A stretch of DNA of 64,000 nucleotides from Atherinomorus stipes (lineage: Eukaryota > Chordata > Actinopteri > Atheriniformes > Atherinidae). The notes under the pieces were generated by a model. That model ran no database searches, was not told the DNA's origin, and saw only the letters and a list, made by a program, of their open reading frames with translations. The translations under genes were made by a program, and so were the position numbers. Each line of letters begins with the position of its first letter. Positions within the stretch are counted from its first letter, which is position 1. Below are positions 30,421 to 41,568 of the stretch, piece by piece. Location of the stretch: assembly GCA_023101725.1 (NCBI GenBank), contig JALJCO010013386.1, positions 372,001-436,000 on the forward strand. The letters are read 5' to 3'.

Positions 30421-30449
<29 letters not shown>
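30421..30449. repeat. poly-A run (A29)
   Basis: Twenty-nine consecutive A. The run is preceded by A/C-rich sequence and no AATAAA with a clear duplication was found, so I do not call a retro-insertion. Confidence 0.95.
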
Positions 30450-30452
<3 letters not shown>

Positions 30453-30577
30453 ACACATTTCAGAGAACAAATTTGCTAAAGATTTTTCTCTTTTCTTTTC
30501 TTTTTGGTCACATCTGCCTTTGTATTATTCATTTTAACAGCAGTAATCTTTTCTGTTTACTATGTTGTTGAGTTTTG

Positions 30578-30582
<5 letters not shown>

Positions 30583-30619
<37 letters not shown>

Positions 30620-30644
30620 CTGTATATATATATTATATATACAG

Positions 30645-30676
<32 letters not shown>

Positions 30677-30680
30677 TATT
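30583..30680. repeat. TA-rich palindrome
   Basis: TA dinucleotides are interrupted symmetrically by tatatactgtatata on the left and tatatacagtatata on the right. This makes an inverted repeat about 100 bp across that could extrude as a cruciform. Confidence 0.9.
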
Positions 30681-31484
30681 TAGTGATTAGTGCGAAGCAA
30701 TTTTCATTATTTATTTGATGAAATCTTGATGTGTTTTCTGTTTTCTTTTGTTTTGTCTTTGGCTGTTATGCTTTTCTCCTTATTGCCACTCTATTTTAAG
30801 CTTTTGAGTAAAGTGGGGGGTGTTAACATGTCAAACGTGACTTTCTACTCTTTTTATTTATTTATTTTTTTTTGCAACTTCCATTTTTGCTTATTTTTTA
30901 AAATCAGTATTGGTATATTTTTAGCCTGTAATGAACATAACACACACCCATCACACACAGCTGGATTCCAGGACTCAGTAATGTGTGGCATTTATTGAAT
31001 ACTCTCCTCCGGAACACATTTATAATTTATGGAGAGATTGGATCTGTCTCTTCAACACATACGCTCTGACCCCCCTCTTTCCCTCCCACCGCCCCCTTCG
31101 TCTGCCATCTCCCCTCACATATCTGCCCACCTTGTTTTCCCCACTTCCACAAAAAAACCTTTTTCCAGTGGCAGAACCACAAAGTGAAAAAAGTGCTTCT
31201 TTTAACACTTTCAGCCAACTTAATGGAAGTAATATAAATTGATATCAAAACACTTCCCCCCGTCTCTCCTCCTAGTGCTCTCTCAAGGGATTTCAGATTA
31301 AGTGATGTTACTAATTGACCAATCAGATTGCACTAACAAGCTGTCAGACTGTGTTAGGATCATCCACCAATCGCAGCCGGCTGAGTTGTCTCCCGGGGCA
31401 ACAGTTAGCCAATGACCTGCAAGATTCTGACTGGGAGCGATCACAATCAGCCACCAGAAGCAGATATACAAAGTGCAACCTTGT

Positions 31485-31485
<1 letters not shown>

Positions 31486-31528
<43 letters not shown>
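31486..31528. repeat. (CA)n microsatellite
   Basis: About 43 bp of pure CA dinucleotides. Confidence 0.97.
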
Positions 31529-31530
<2 letters not shown>

Positions 31531-34021
31531 ACGTGAGCTGGAAAAGTCGGAGAGTGCAATGATACGGGCAAAGTTATATACAAAGGGAGAATTATATGTG
31601 TGTATGTTTTTGCCTGAGTGTAAACGCCATTACTTAAAAACCATGTTACGCAGGAACAAAGACTTTTGCTGTCCATTAGTGGCCAAAAGCTTGAGGGCAA
31701 GTTCACAAACACGCACATACACAAACACACTCTGAGCTTTGTTCATTTCAGTGTCTCTTAAGAAGATCTCTGCTGTGAGAATGTACAAAAAGTCTTAGCA
31801 GCCTTTTTATGCAGCAGGAGCGGTGAACTATGTTTCTCTCTCTCTCTCTTTCGTCTTGTCCTCTATCTTTTTCTCTGTCTCCATCACTGTGTGGGCCTTT
31901 AACCTCCTCTCTTCTTTTTATTCATCCTCCTGACTGACTCTGCTTTCTGTTCACCATCGCTTTACTGCTTCTTTTTTAAGCCACTCTGTTGTATCTTTGT
32001 CCTCTTTTTCTCCTTTCTTCCCCTTTCCTCTCGCCCCTCCGTCTTCCCAGTGTCTGCTGCCATCAAGCCAAACATCCATTTTGGAACATTTGTTGACTTT
32101 CTCTTCATCTTTCCAACTTGGGTTTCCCTTCCCCTGTTCCCTTCTGTCTATCCCTGTTTTCCTCTTCTGTCCCGGGGGAAGAGACGGACTTGTAAAGATG
32201 CCACTGCTTTTAAGTAACAGCGGGTTGCCTCTTCAAGCCCCAGACGTGGTTACTGGAGCCTGTGTGTTAATAACACACACACATACACACCACACACACA
32301 CAAGCAGAGTTTCAGCTTCGACCCCACGACCACAGTGGTAATCAAGGATTGACACTCACACACATATGCAATGGCAGCTTGTTAGTATGTTAATTTTTAC
32401 TGTGCATATAAAAGATCATCTGAGCGCAAACAAACACACACAGAGGCCATCTGCTCCATTCAGATGTGTGTGCGCGTGTTCGTGTATGTCTGCATTATCC
32501 CCGCTCCCCTTTTAACATGTCACAGGCAAAATAATCATTCACTGCAAGAGGAAAATTTTCCCTGCATCAAAATATTTGTACACAAACACACACTTAATCA
32601 CAAACTAAGCCTCATATATGCACATAGCTCATGTTTCCATCCGCTCTGTTAAATCCAGTATTGATTTTCAAAAGACTTATCCCAAATGTAACAACTACTT
32701 CCTTCCTTAACTTTACACCAGTCTTAAATCTTTAAATAAAACCTTAAGATTTCAACTGTTTTTTCATCTAAATGTTTCCCCCCAGTTTGACTTTGTAAAT
32801 AGATATATGTCCCAGGAATAGCAGTAATTCAAGTTCATACACACCTATCTAGTCATACCAGCAGTAGAAAAACCACAGCCCTGGGATCAGTGGGGGAAAA
32901 AAAAAGAATGAGAGCATGACGATAGCTGACATTCTTCGGAATGCTGCAATTCCTCACAGCGTGCGCACACACACGCTACAAGAAAAGATGCTTTTGTAAT
33001 GGAACAGATAGAAGGATAATCCCAATTTCATCTTTCCAGAGGAGTAGTGGATTAGAGGAGGATTAGGACAGTATCATGACAAGATTATGGCACACATAAA
33101 GCTCTGCTTCTCTAAGTCCATTACTCCCTTCTCTGTCTTTTGTCTATGCATGTGTGTGTGTCTGTGTGTGTGTGCAATTGAGTGAATGAATTCTACAGGA
33201 TGAATACGTGTAGAGTCGGTTGAGCTTTTTTCCTTGGGGGGAATGCATATGTGTGTGTGTGTTGGGGGGTGGCTATTGAGTTGTAGGGGTTCAGATGTAC
33301 TTCTGATGCTTCATGCCACATATGGGTCACTGCTACTAGCCCCAAGGGTGCAAGGATGGGTCAGGAATTGGGGTATTGGGGAGGGGAAGGTAGTTAACAT
33401 TGGTAGTCTTCAGTCAGTGCTTTAAACAGGGTTCACTGAGCTTTTGCAAAGGAAAATAAGTGGGAGGGCCTATTTACTCAAGAGTTTATTGCAATTTTGA
33501 TGAGAAAATGGAAGATGTTGATAAAGAGATTAGCAAGTAGGGAACAGACCTCCACTTGAGTGCTTTTAACTTGGCTTGCATTGTGTGTCTGGTGGAACGG
33601 AGAGCTGTTAAGTTTACAGGCAATGTGAGGAAGCAGCAACGAGAGGTCGGACAGTGTGCCGTTATTTTTGGTCCAGGGTTCTGAGGTAACTTAAGACAGC
33701 CAGACGGACACACATGGGGCTAGACATGGGGGTCTGGAAAGTTATATGATCATGTAAGACTTTTCATTTGCAAGTCACCTCTGCTTAACTTTACAGCATT
33801 TTTTTTTTCTTTTTTCTCAAAGTATTTATAAGTTCTGGTAAAAATATAAAAAATATTATTTGCATAATTCATTACAGATAAGTCTTAATGACAACTTATC
33901 GTGGGAGCTGCTGGTGAAGAAGAGCAGGAGAATTCAATTGAAATTTAAGTTGGTCCAATTGGAAAACAATTCTTGAAGCAAGGACCTGACAGATGTTAAT
34001 GTCTAACTATTTAATGGGATA

Positions 34022-35482
34022 TACACACATCGGCCACTTTATTAGGTACACCTGTCCAACTGCTTGTTAACGCAAATTTCTAATCAGCCAATCACATGGC
34101 AGCAACTCAATGCATTTAGGCACGTAGACATGGTCAAGACGATCTGCTGCAGTTCCAACCGAGCATCAGAATGGGGAAGAAAGGGGATTTAAGTGACTTT
34201 GAACGTGGCATGGTTGTTGGTGCCAGGCGGGCTGGTCTGAATATTTCAGAAACTGCTGATCTACTGGAATTTTCACACATAACCATCTCTAGGGTTTACA
34301 GAGAATGGTCTGCAAAAGAGAAAATATCCTGAGCAGCAGTTCTGTGGGCACAAATGCCTTGTTGATGCCAGAGGCCAAAGGAGAATGACCAGACTGGTTC
34401 GAGCTGATAGAAAGACAACAGTTATTCAAATACAACCGAAGTATGCAGAAGAGCATCTCTGAATGCACAACATGTCCAACCTGGAAGCAGATGGGCTACA
34501 GTGGCAGAAGACCACACCAGGTGCCATTCCTGTCAGCTAAGAACAGGAAACTGAGGCCACAATTCGCACAGACTCACCAAAACTGGACAATAGGGGATTA
34601 TCACGCTTACCGGAACTTCCCGGCATTTGGGCACTTCCTCTTCCGGGCCATTTTAACAACCGCCGTTCCTGCTCTGTTATACTGTTTAAATCGTTTAAAC
34701 TCCAAACATACTTAAGTTTTCATTCCAGACTGAAGTAATACTGGATCAAAAGCTGGATCAAAGCGATTTGCCGCGGTGAAGGGCCGAACTTTATAATAAA
34801 ACACACGTTTGTTTGTCGCCGGTGGGGCACAACACCGGCACTTCACAGCATGCTAGCATTAGCCAGCTAGCGTTTACTGACATGCTTAACATTGTGCGTC
34901 TTAAAACACACATACATCTGAAAATCGGGTCTGTACCCCCCCGTTTCCAGTGGAACAACTGGGGACTGCCAAGAAAGGAGACGCTTTCAGATGCTTGTGT
35001 GTTTTCAGCTGCACAAAGTTAGGCACGTCATCAAGCTGGCTAATTGATTACTGTCTGATGAGTCTTGATTTCTGCTACGAAATTTGGATGGTAGGCTCAG
35101 AATTTGATGTCAACAACATGAAAACAAGTATCCATCCTGCCTTGTATCAACGGTTCAGGTTGGTGGTGGTGGTGTAATGGTGTGGGAGAGATTTTCTTGG
35201 CACACTTTGGGCCCCTTAGTACCAACATGGCATGGTTTAACCACCACAGCCTACCTGAGTATTGTTGCTGACCATGTCCGTCCCTTTATGAACACAGTAT
35301 AAGCATCCTCTGATGGCTACTTCCAGCAGGATAACGCACCATGTCATAAAGGGGGAATCAACTCAGAGTGGTTTTTTGAACAAGAAAATGAGTTCATTGT
35401 ACTCAAATGGCCTCCACAGTCACCAGATCTCAATCCAGCAGAGCAGCTTTGGGATGTGGTGGAACGGGAGGTTTACATCATG
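34022..35482 (+). mobile_element. inactive Tc1-like transposon, 3'-truncated and interrupted
   Basis: The left end (acatcggccactttattagg, then tacacctgtccaactgc) is the well-known terminus of a widespread fish Tc1 family, next to a TA. Transposase-coding sequence follows on the plus strand, recognisable from words such as gttttttgaa, ccacagtcaccagatctcaa and gggatgtggtgg near the 3' side. The reading frame is broken by stops and indels. About 450 bp of unrelated DNA interrupts it at 34601-35050. Similarity stops at about 35482, so the C-terminal part of the transposase and the right TIR are missing. Dead copy. Confidence 0.9.
34022..35482 (+). pseudogene. Tc1-type transposase pseudogene
   Basis: This is the broken remnant of a DDE transposase that would cut and paste Tc1 elements at TA sites. 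The segments before and after the inserted block are in the same orientation and order as an intact family member. The N-terminal HTH region is around 34170-34330 and the DDE core around 35050-35480. Frameshifts occur (for example near aaatatcctgagcagcag at 34324) and the last part is lost. Not expected to make protein. Confidence 0.85.
34601..35050. mobile_element. unassigned insertion inside the Tc1 copy
   Basis: The Tc1 sequence stops after ggacaataggggatta and resumes at gtctgatgagtc. The block between has no similarity to the Tc1 family and is more GC-rich, with ccggaacttcccggc and gccggtggggcacaacaccggc. GATTA occurs at 34596-34600 and again at 35046-35050, a possible 5-bp duplication, although about 15 bp of Tc1 sequence expected at the junction is missing. 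I cannot assign a family; no clear TIRs. Confidence 0.55.
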
Positions 35483-36164
35483 TTCAGTAAATCAAAGTAG
35501 GGCAATCTTTAACTATCTAGGAAAATAAATATTATGTGAAAACTATGCATGTGCAATTTACTGGTCTGAACTTAAACCCCTGGTAAGTAATACTCTATAC
35601 AGTACAATCCCCAGCCCCCTTATGCCCGTGTGTGTGTTGAAACACCACATGCACATACTGTATGTAAACACCACATACCTTCTTGCTGGAGGTCTGTGCT
35701 CTCTGATAGTTTCTATGTGTTTTGCTATTTTTCTATTTTTTTTACTGTCTTTTTCATGTGTTCATCTGCTTCTAACTCCTGCATCTGTCTGCTCTGTATA
35801 GTCACAATGTTTACTGGCTAGAATGCACAGACTTGACTGGCTGAGGAGTGTCATGTGGGATTACTTAATTTGAATGAACTTGGTCTGTGCAATTTCTCAA
35901 TCTACTGTACTAAACTACAAAAGCTGCACCTGTTCAAATAGAAATGCTCTACCAGGTTATAAATCAAATCAAATCAAATCAAATCAAATCCATAAAAGTG
36001 AATGCATATTAAAATAAAAACAACCTTTAACACATCTAAGAAATAACGCAGACCACACACACCTACACCAACACGAGCATACCCCCCTCCCACACACACA
36101 CACATACATAAGTATACCCCCCATTTAATTCTACACATGAGCCCCACCCCCTAATTTCTGTCTT
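35483..36164. other. intronic sequence without recognisable gene
   Basis: Unique sequence with an (AAATC)n array at 35961-35990 and CA/CCCC-rich words at about 36050-36125. Confidence 0.6.
35961..35990. repeat. (AAATC)n microsatellite
   Basis: Six tandem AAATC units. Confidence 0.97.
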
Positions 36165-36662
36165 TTAAAGGGACTAGAGGCAAGATTAAGAAATCAGACT
36201 CGCGAGTGACGCGACTGGCGCTGCAGGTAACTGCAGCCATCAGCCAAGCCGACACGGGAGCGTGCACAAACAAATGTCATAACGTTGATTACTACGCTGA
36301 TAATGTCTTTTTCTTTGTAGTTCAACTTTTTAGTGTTTCAGTTGATCTGGATCGTTTGCTGGCGGCAGAGGAATCCATAACTATCCCTTGCAGTGTTCGA
36401 ATTCACCCCAACCGTCTTCTTCCTGTATCAAAAACTGTCGGGGACGCGGATGCAGCGTCAAATGACGTCACATCCACAAGACTGTGGGGGAAATTCAGCC
36501 ACAGAATCGCAGCGCAATATGCAGCTCACAGCCTGTTCAAGGCAAAAGGAGTGAGACGTGGGTGGGCTCGTTCTTTTTGTTTAACGCCTCATCACGTATT
36601 AGCATTAAAAAACTGGACATGCATGTTTATTCTTTCACAATTCCTGCCTCTAGTCCCTTTAA
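36165..36662. mobile_element. TTAA-flanked MITE A, copy 1 (Kolobok/T2-like)
   Basis: The ends are TTAAAGGGACTAGAGGCAAG on the left and, read inward, TTAAAGGGACTAGAGGCAGG on the right, with TTAA at 36165-36168 and 36659-36662. A second copy of the whole unit lies at 39630-40116 in the same orientation, with shared words such as gttgatctggatcgtttgctg and ggacatgcatgttt. A 153-codon plus-strand ORF (36206-36667) spans nearly the whole element. It is not kept in copy 2 and resembles no transposase, so I treat it as chance. Confidence 0.9.
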
Positions 36663-38972
36663 TGTAATAGGTATAAAAACACTAATAGTCATAAACAGTA
36701 AAAATCAGTAAAACAATAAAAATAGTAGAATACCATAAAAACAAGAGACTAATAATTACAATAGGATATGCATTTGGTTTTTTTTTTAATTGTGCAAAAC
36801 ACTTTGTGATGCCTTTGACATTAAAAAAAAAGAGAGTTTGATCTGATACTGTACTTCACTTTAACCATTTAAAATATCAACAAGTAAACAATTAATTTTA
36901 TTATCAAAAATATATTTCATTGTCTTTTCGTTTGAATATTAAATACTGCAATCACCAAGCAAATAAATGTCCCTCCTTAGGCTGTTATAAAACTGTGTTG
37001 GAAAGTTTTCATTATTTCACAGGCATCACTATGATGTGTGAAGATCATAAACTGTGCTTTTCTGTAGTTTCTCATTATTTCAAATCCCGCTGTTCCATGT
37101 ACACTTATCTAAGCATGTCTCTCCTTCAAAAAAATAAAAAATAAATAAATTTTGCCTTGTGTGCCCAAACCATTAAAGGAAAACTGAGAAGCTTTGGTCA
37201 TTTGGTGCTGAGCGAGCTGGCCATGTTATGACATCAGATGCCGTTAACCAATTAGGCCGGGTGTTGCAGCAGAGTGGATCCAGCAGCCACTTAAAGTCTC
37301 ACTGCCACTGACCTCAGGAAGAAAGAATCTAATAATAATCTCTGCTTCCCCTTTTTATTTATTTATTTATTTATTTTGTTTTGCAATCAGCCACTTCGGG
37401 AATGACTGTTTTTGACATCTCTTAGCTGCTGGACCTCTATTTGTGTTGAGCTGAGCACTGAAATTGAAACCCAAGGTCCAGGCTACTTTAAGTGTGTGTC
37501 AGGGCTGCAGATTGTTTGCTGATTGCTCCTGAGTTTCAACATGACCAGATTAGCAATTAGCTTTAATGAGCTTCACTCAGAAAGTAAAGCTGCAGAATAA
37601 TTGCATTTTGGCCTCAAATTAGAAAAAAAAAAGAGTAAGAAACACTTGAGTTTGGATAGCAAAAATATGCTTGGAGGATATCCATATGGCTGAGTGGATT
37701 TGCTTTGGAAATACTCAAAATGCCAAGAGACAAATCTACAATATGTCTTTGTTTCATCTGATTGCATCACTGATGTGGAAATCTTTTCTTTGAAACTATG
37801 TTGCTAATGTAAAAAGACAATCTGTTGTGGAGCTTTTAGTATTCTCATAAACACAGAGACAAGTGTAGCTGCTGCACAAGAGCAGCTGAGCTTTAGATTG
37901 CCCCCAAATCCCCTGTGACCATGAGTTTGGGCCAAGGGGGTGAAATAAACTTACCACCTGCTACTGGTAGTCCACAGACCCACACACACTTTTCTCTAAC
38001 ATCTGCCACTGCAGTCCCCTGTGTTTCGCCAACACCGGAAACTTTCAGACTAATAGTTACAGCTCAAGGCAGTGCTTACTGTTTCCCAGCTTTTAATGGC
38101 TGTTCGCCTTACATCATTAATGCATATCAATCACCATAAACACACACACACAAACGCAGAGCGCACATACAGCAAAATTTGTATCAGTGAGCTGTGAATA
38201 ACAGAGCTGAAAGCCTCTGCAGTGAGCATTCAGCTGTTACAAGTTCAGTGGGAGAGAAAAGAGCAATGGAGGAAAATGCAGGGAGAAATGACTGAGAAGA
38301 AGAGAAGGACCTGCAACATTCAGGTGATTAAAGAGCAGAACAAAATGACAAAAATACCCTCTGCAGCAATGCTGCAGTTTAGGTGAATAGGAATTTTATG
38401 AGCAGCATGATGTATGATTTTTGAAATGCTGTTTGCTGTAAAGCAAATTATTCAAACTGTAAAGTAAAACAGCTGTTGTTTGCACAAGAAAACAAAGACG
38501 TTTATGAAAAAACTAAGTAAATAAGAGGGTAAAAAAAAATGGATAAAAAGTTCTAAATGTAAACTTAATGGAGGTTATAATCCTCTTACTTTTTGAAGTG
38601 TTGTCGTGGCCTCATCATTACTGTATTCTACTCAGGATTCTTCAAGGGAACACCAGCATGGAGCAGGATAAACCATCTCAGCAAAGACATTTGCTAATTC
38701 AAATTTAAACTACACATCCAAATTATGAACAACAGAGGGCCAACTCAGCGCTGAGCATGATCCAGAAGACTACAAGTAAAGGATCGCTCTGCTTCAATGA
38801 AAACATACAAAAATTAGAGGAAGGGCACACTCACACACAGTCATTTAGTTTTGAGAGGACAAAGTTTGAAGATGTGCTCAAATTCCTGAATACGATGCTA
38901 AATATTCTTGTAGCAACTTCCTCAGGGGACATGTTATTCTCTTGTTTGACTGTTTGACTGATCCATCCTTGC
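36663..38972. other. intronic sequence without recognisable gene
   Basis: AT-rich unique sequence with short A and T runs and (TTTA)n at about 37356-37376. A TTAAAGGAAAACTGAG word at about 37172 could be an orphan TTAA-element end without a partner. Confidence 0.55.
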
Positions 38973-39038
38973 ATGAAGGAGAGTTATCACAGGTCTTTCC
39001 TCCCTGCTGCTGTCAGATTCTTCTATGACCACATTTAA
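38973..39038 (+). pseudogene. C-terminal tip of a LINE ORF2
   Basis: The plus frame reads KESYHRSFLPAAVRFFYDHI and then stops at TAA. This closely resembles the extreme C-terminus of a fish non-LTR retrotransposon ORF2 (typically K-E-R-Y-R-R-S-F-L-P-A-A-V-R-L-Y-N). Sequence before it (tgatccatccttgc) fits the preceding DPSL residues. A 3' untranslated tail probably follows to about 39200. The LINE clade cannot be settled from this much. Confidence 0.65.
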
Positions 39039-39629
39039 ATGAGTCCATTACATCTGAGCAATCTCTGCATCTGTCATCATCACTTCTGAAACCTGTGCAA
39101 TATTTTTTAACTCTTATGCACAATACTGGCCCTATATGCAACAATCTACAGTACAATACACACTCTTCTGCTATTTATTTAAAGTATGAATATCCATATA
39201 CTGCACACACTTACTTTTTATTCTTAAAACCAGTGAAAACATACCTCTGCAACAGAATATGCTGACTAATAAACCAGACAAACTTTCATATGGAGTCTAT
39301 AAGATCTGCAGAGTTGAAAGGACGGTGGATTTTTACAAGTGACAAGATGGACTTTTGTCTCTATTATCTTGGATTGCTGCAGCCTAAATGCTTTACTTTA
39401 GTTTTACACCTTCAGACTGAAATTAACTTCAGTTACAGGCATTTGAGTAACAACGTAATCTGTAGTTTGATTTTTTATGTTGACCACTTTTCAATTTTCA
39501 ATTAATTTATGTGAATGAGATAATGCAAATTAATAAACATTTTATGAAATATGACTCTAAGCATGCTTGATTACAGCCCAAACCTAATTTCCATCCATTG
39601 TCCCCAAAGGTTTTACTGACAGCAGTACC

Positions 39630-40116
39630 TTAAAGGGACTAGAGGCAAGATTAAGAAACTAAACTCGCGACTGCCGCGACCGGCGCTTCAGGTAACTGCA
39701 GCCAAGAGCCAAGCTGTCACGGGAGCGTGCACAAACTGAAGCTACAACGTTGTTTACTGAGCTTTTTCTTCGTAGTTACACTTTTTAGTGTCTTTCAGTT
39801 GATCTGGATCGTTTGCTGACGGCAGAATAATCCATAACTATCGCTTACAGTGTTTGAATTTACCGCGACCGTCTTCTTCCTGTATCAAAACTGCGGATGT
39901 AGCGTCATTTGACATCACGTCTGCAGGGCAGCGCGGGAAATTCGGACACCGAATCGCAGCGCATTTTGCAGCACACAACCTGTTCAAGGCAACGGAGAGA
40001 AACGTGGGTGGAAAGGGGTTTTTTTTGTATTTAGCGCTTCATCACCCATTAATATTAAGAAAAATGGACATGCATGTTTGTTTGGTTTTTTTAATTCCTG
40101 CCTCGAGTCCCTTTAA
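39630..40116. mobile_element. TTAA-flanked MITE A, copy 2 (Kolobok/T2-like)
   Basis: The left end is TTAAAGGGACTAGAGGCAAG and the right end read inward is TTAAAGGGACTCGAGGCAGG. TTAA is at 39630-39633 and 40113-40116. It is aligned over its length with copy 1 at 36165-36662, with small indels. The flanks gcagtacc|TTAA and TTAA|gtactgc form a near-perfect palindrome around the site, so the element seems to have landed in a palindromic target. Confidence 0.9.
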
Positions 40117-40927
40117 GTACTGCAGCCAGATGACACTTGTGTTGACGTTGTCAGTGAAAATTCTGACAGTAAGTCTAATTTTTCTATCATTGTAGATACT
40201 GTAACAAATCTTGGCAAATCTGTTTGGCAAGAGAAATAGTGTAGACAGTGAACACAATATTTTTCCCAGCAAAGTGCTTATGTCCAACATTCCAAGTCCT
40301 CAGTATCTTCAAGCACTTGCTGAGGTTGGTTAAAATTGTGTTTTTATACAAAATAAAATCCACATCATTGATAGACTTTGTGGCCAGTGGATCACAGGGT
40401 GAAAGGGCCTTATCATTTTGCTGCTTAACTCTGTATGTGACCATAATTACAATAGAAGGACAATAGATGGACTCATTTACTCATTTCAAAACTGGACACA
40501 AAACATTTCTGTTTAGAAAATCATACCCCACCAAGCCTCTTCCAAAAATCCTGTTGTTCCTTTAATACCAGTTTTACTTTGTCTGTATTTTATATCGTTG
40601 GTTTAATGTTTCTTATGTTTTTAATGTCTGTGTACAGTGACCTAGGGTGGTTTGATAAGGCACTTTTAATAAAATGTATTTTTATTAAATGTAGGCGCTT
40701 AACTTACTGTATTACAAGACTTGCTATCATACAGTGGCAGATGTTACAAGGTATTTTTAAGACAAAGGACTGTAAAAGTTTAGTTGCTTTAACATAATTA
40801 TTTTGGACATTTTGTTGCCCAGCTTGAGTAAATAAACTGAGTAAACTAATCTGAGTGAAAGAGAACAAGCTTAAAAATTGGTCTCACATATGACACAATG
40901 AAGATTCAAAGAATGGGATCCAAGCAT
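40117..40927. other. intronic sequence without recognisable gene
   Basis: AT-rich unique sequence. Short ORFs have no recognisable content. Confidence 0.6.
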
Positions 40928-41568
40928 AGACTGTATATAATTACTGGACGTAGCTTCCGGTCTCTTCTGAATAGAGAAATGTGAAGCCAGTTGGGCGTGT
41001 CTTACCGTCGCCATCTTGCCGTGTCACGTACGTCGTCACTCCAGGAAAATCCTAAAATGGGCACAGCGCGGCCGCGGGGCAAATGATTGACAGCTGACGT
41101 ACTGTGGGCTAAACGCTAACTGAGCTAACACGAAACTAAGAGGAGCTAACAAAGATAAGCCCCCTAAGCGGCATGGTTAAGGTAAGACATGCTTAGGCTT
41201 GCAATTCGCTGACTAAACACCGCCGTTGTGCGACTCTGTAACAAACTGAGACCTTATTAAGAGCAAAGAAGGAGCTAACTAGGAGCCTCCGGTCGGCAGG
41301 CGGAGCTTCCGGTCTGTCATAAGGACACGCCCTTAATTATGTGTAATTTGAAGAATAAATAACATCTAAACGAATGAGTTATAAAAAAATTCACCCCCCT
41401 CACAGTTGACATGAAGGTAAACTTGACCTAATAAACCTAAAATGATTTTTTGAACCAGGCTGTAAACCTGTTTATTTCTGCTGTGAAGTTGGCGTTTTTA
41501 ACATGGGAGTCTATGGGGATTTGCTCGCTCTTGGAGCCAGCCCCTAGCGGATGAAGGGAGGATTACAC
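40928..41568 (+). repeat. dispersed repeat C, longer copy
   Basis: It begins gactgtatataattactgga and ends around gatgaagggaggattacact. It shares gaagccagttggg, tttctgctgtgaagtt and ggagccagcccctag with a shorter copy at 61451-61645. It contains GC-rich, gene-like words and a possible first exon: ATGGTTAAG immediately followed by GTAAGAC at about 41172. A Met-Val-Lys start before a donor would fit a THAP/P-element-type first exon, but nothing downstream supports this. TIRs were not resolved. Confidence 0.6.

Larger units (their letters stand above)
29226..34021. other. intronic sequence without recognisable gene
   Basis: Contains a T20 run at about 29429, the A29 run at 30421-30449, the TA palindrome at 30583-30680, the CA array at 31486-31528 and a pyrimidine-rich block at about 31830-32180. 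Other sequence is unique. ORFs here follow the low-complexity composition. Confidence 0.6.

Noticed and set aside
30421..30449. A29 run as a retro-insertion tail
   Set aside because: No polyadenylation signal just upstream and no flanking direct repeat was found.
31344..31735. ORFs on both strands across the CA array
   Set aside because: They owe their length to CA/GT dinucleotides (Thr-His and Cys-Val repeats).
36206..36667. 153-codon ORF, the longest in the window
   Set aside because: It lies inside MITE A copy 1. The matching region of copy 2 is broken by stops and indels, and the peptide resembles no known protein.
36663..36850. Segmental duplication explaining the two MITE A copies
   Set aside because: Flanking sequence beyond TTAA differs completely between the copies.
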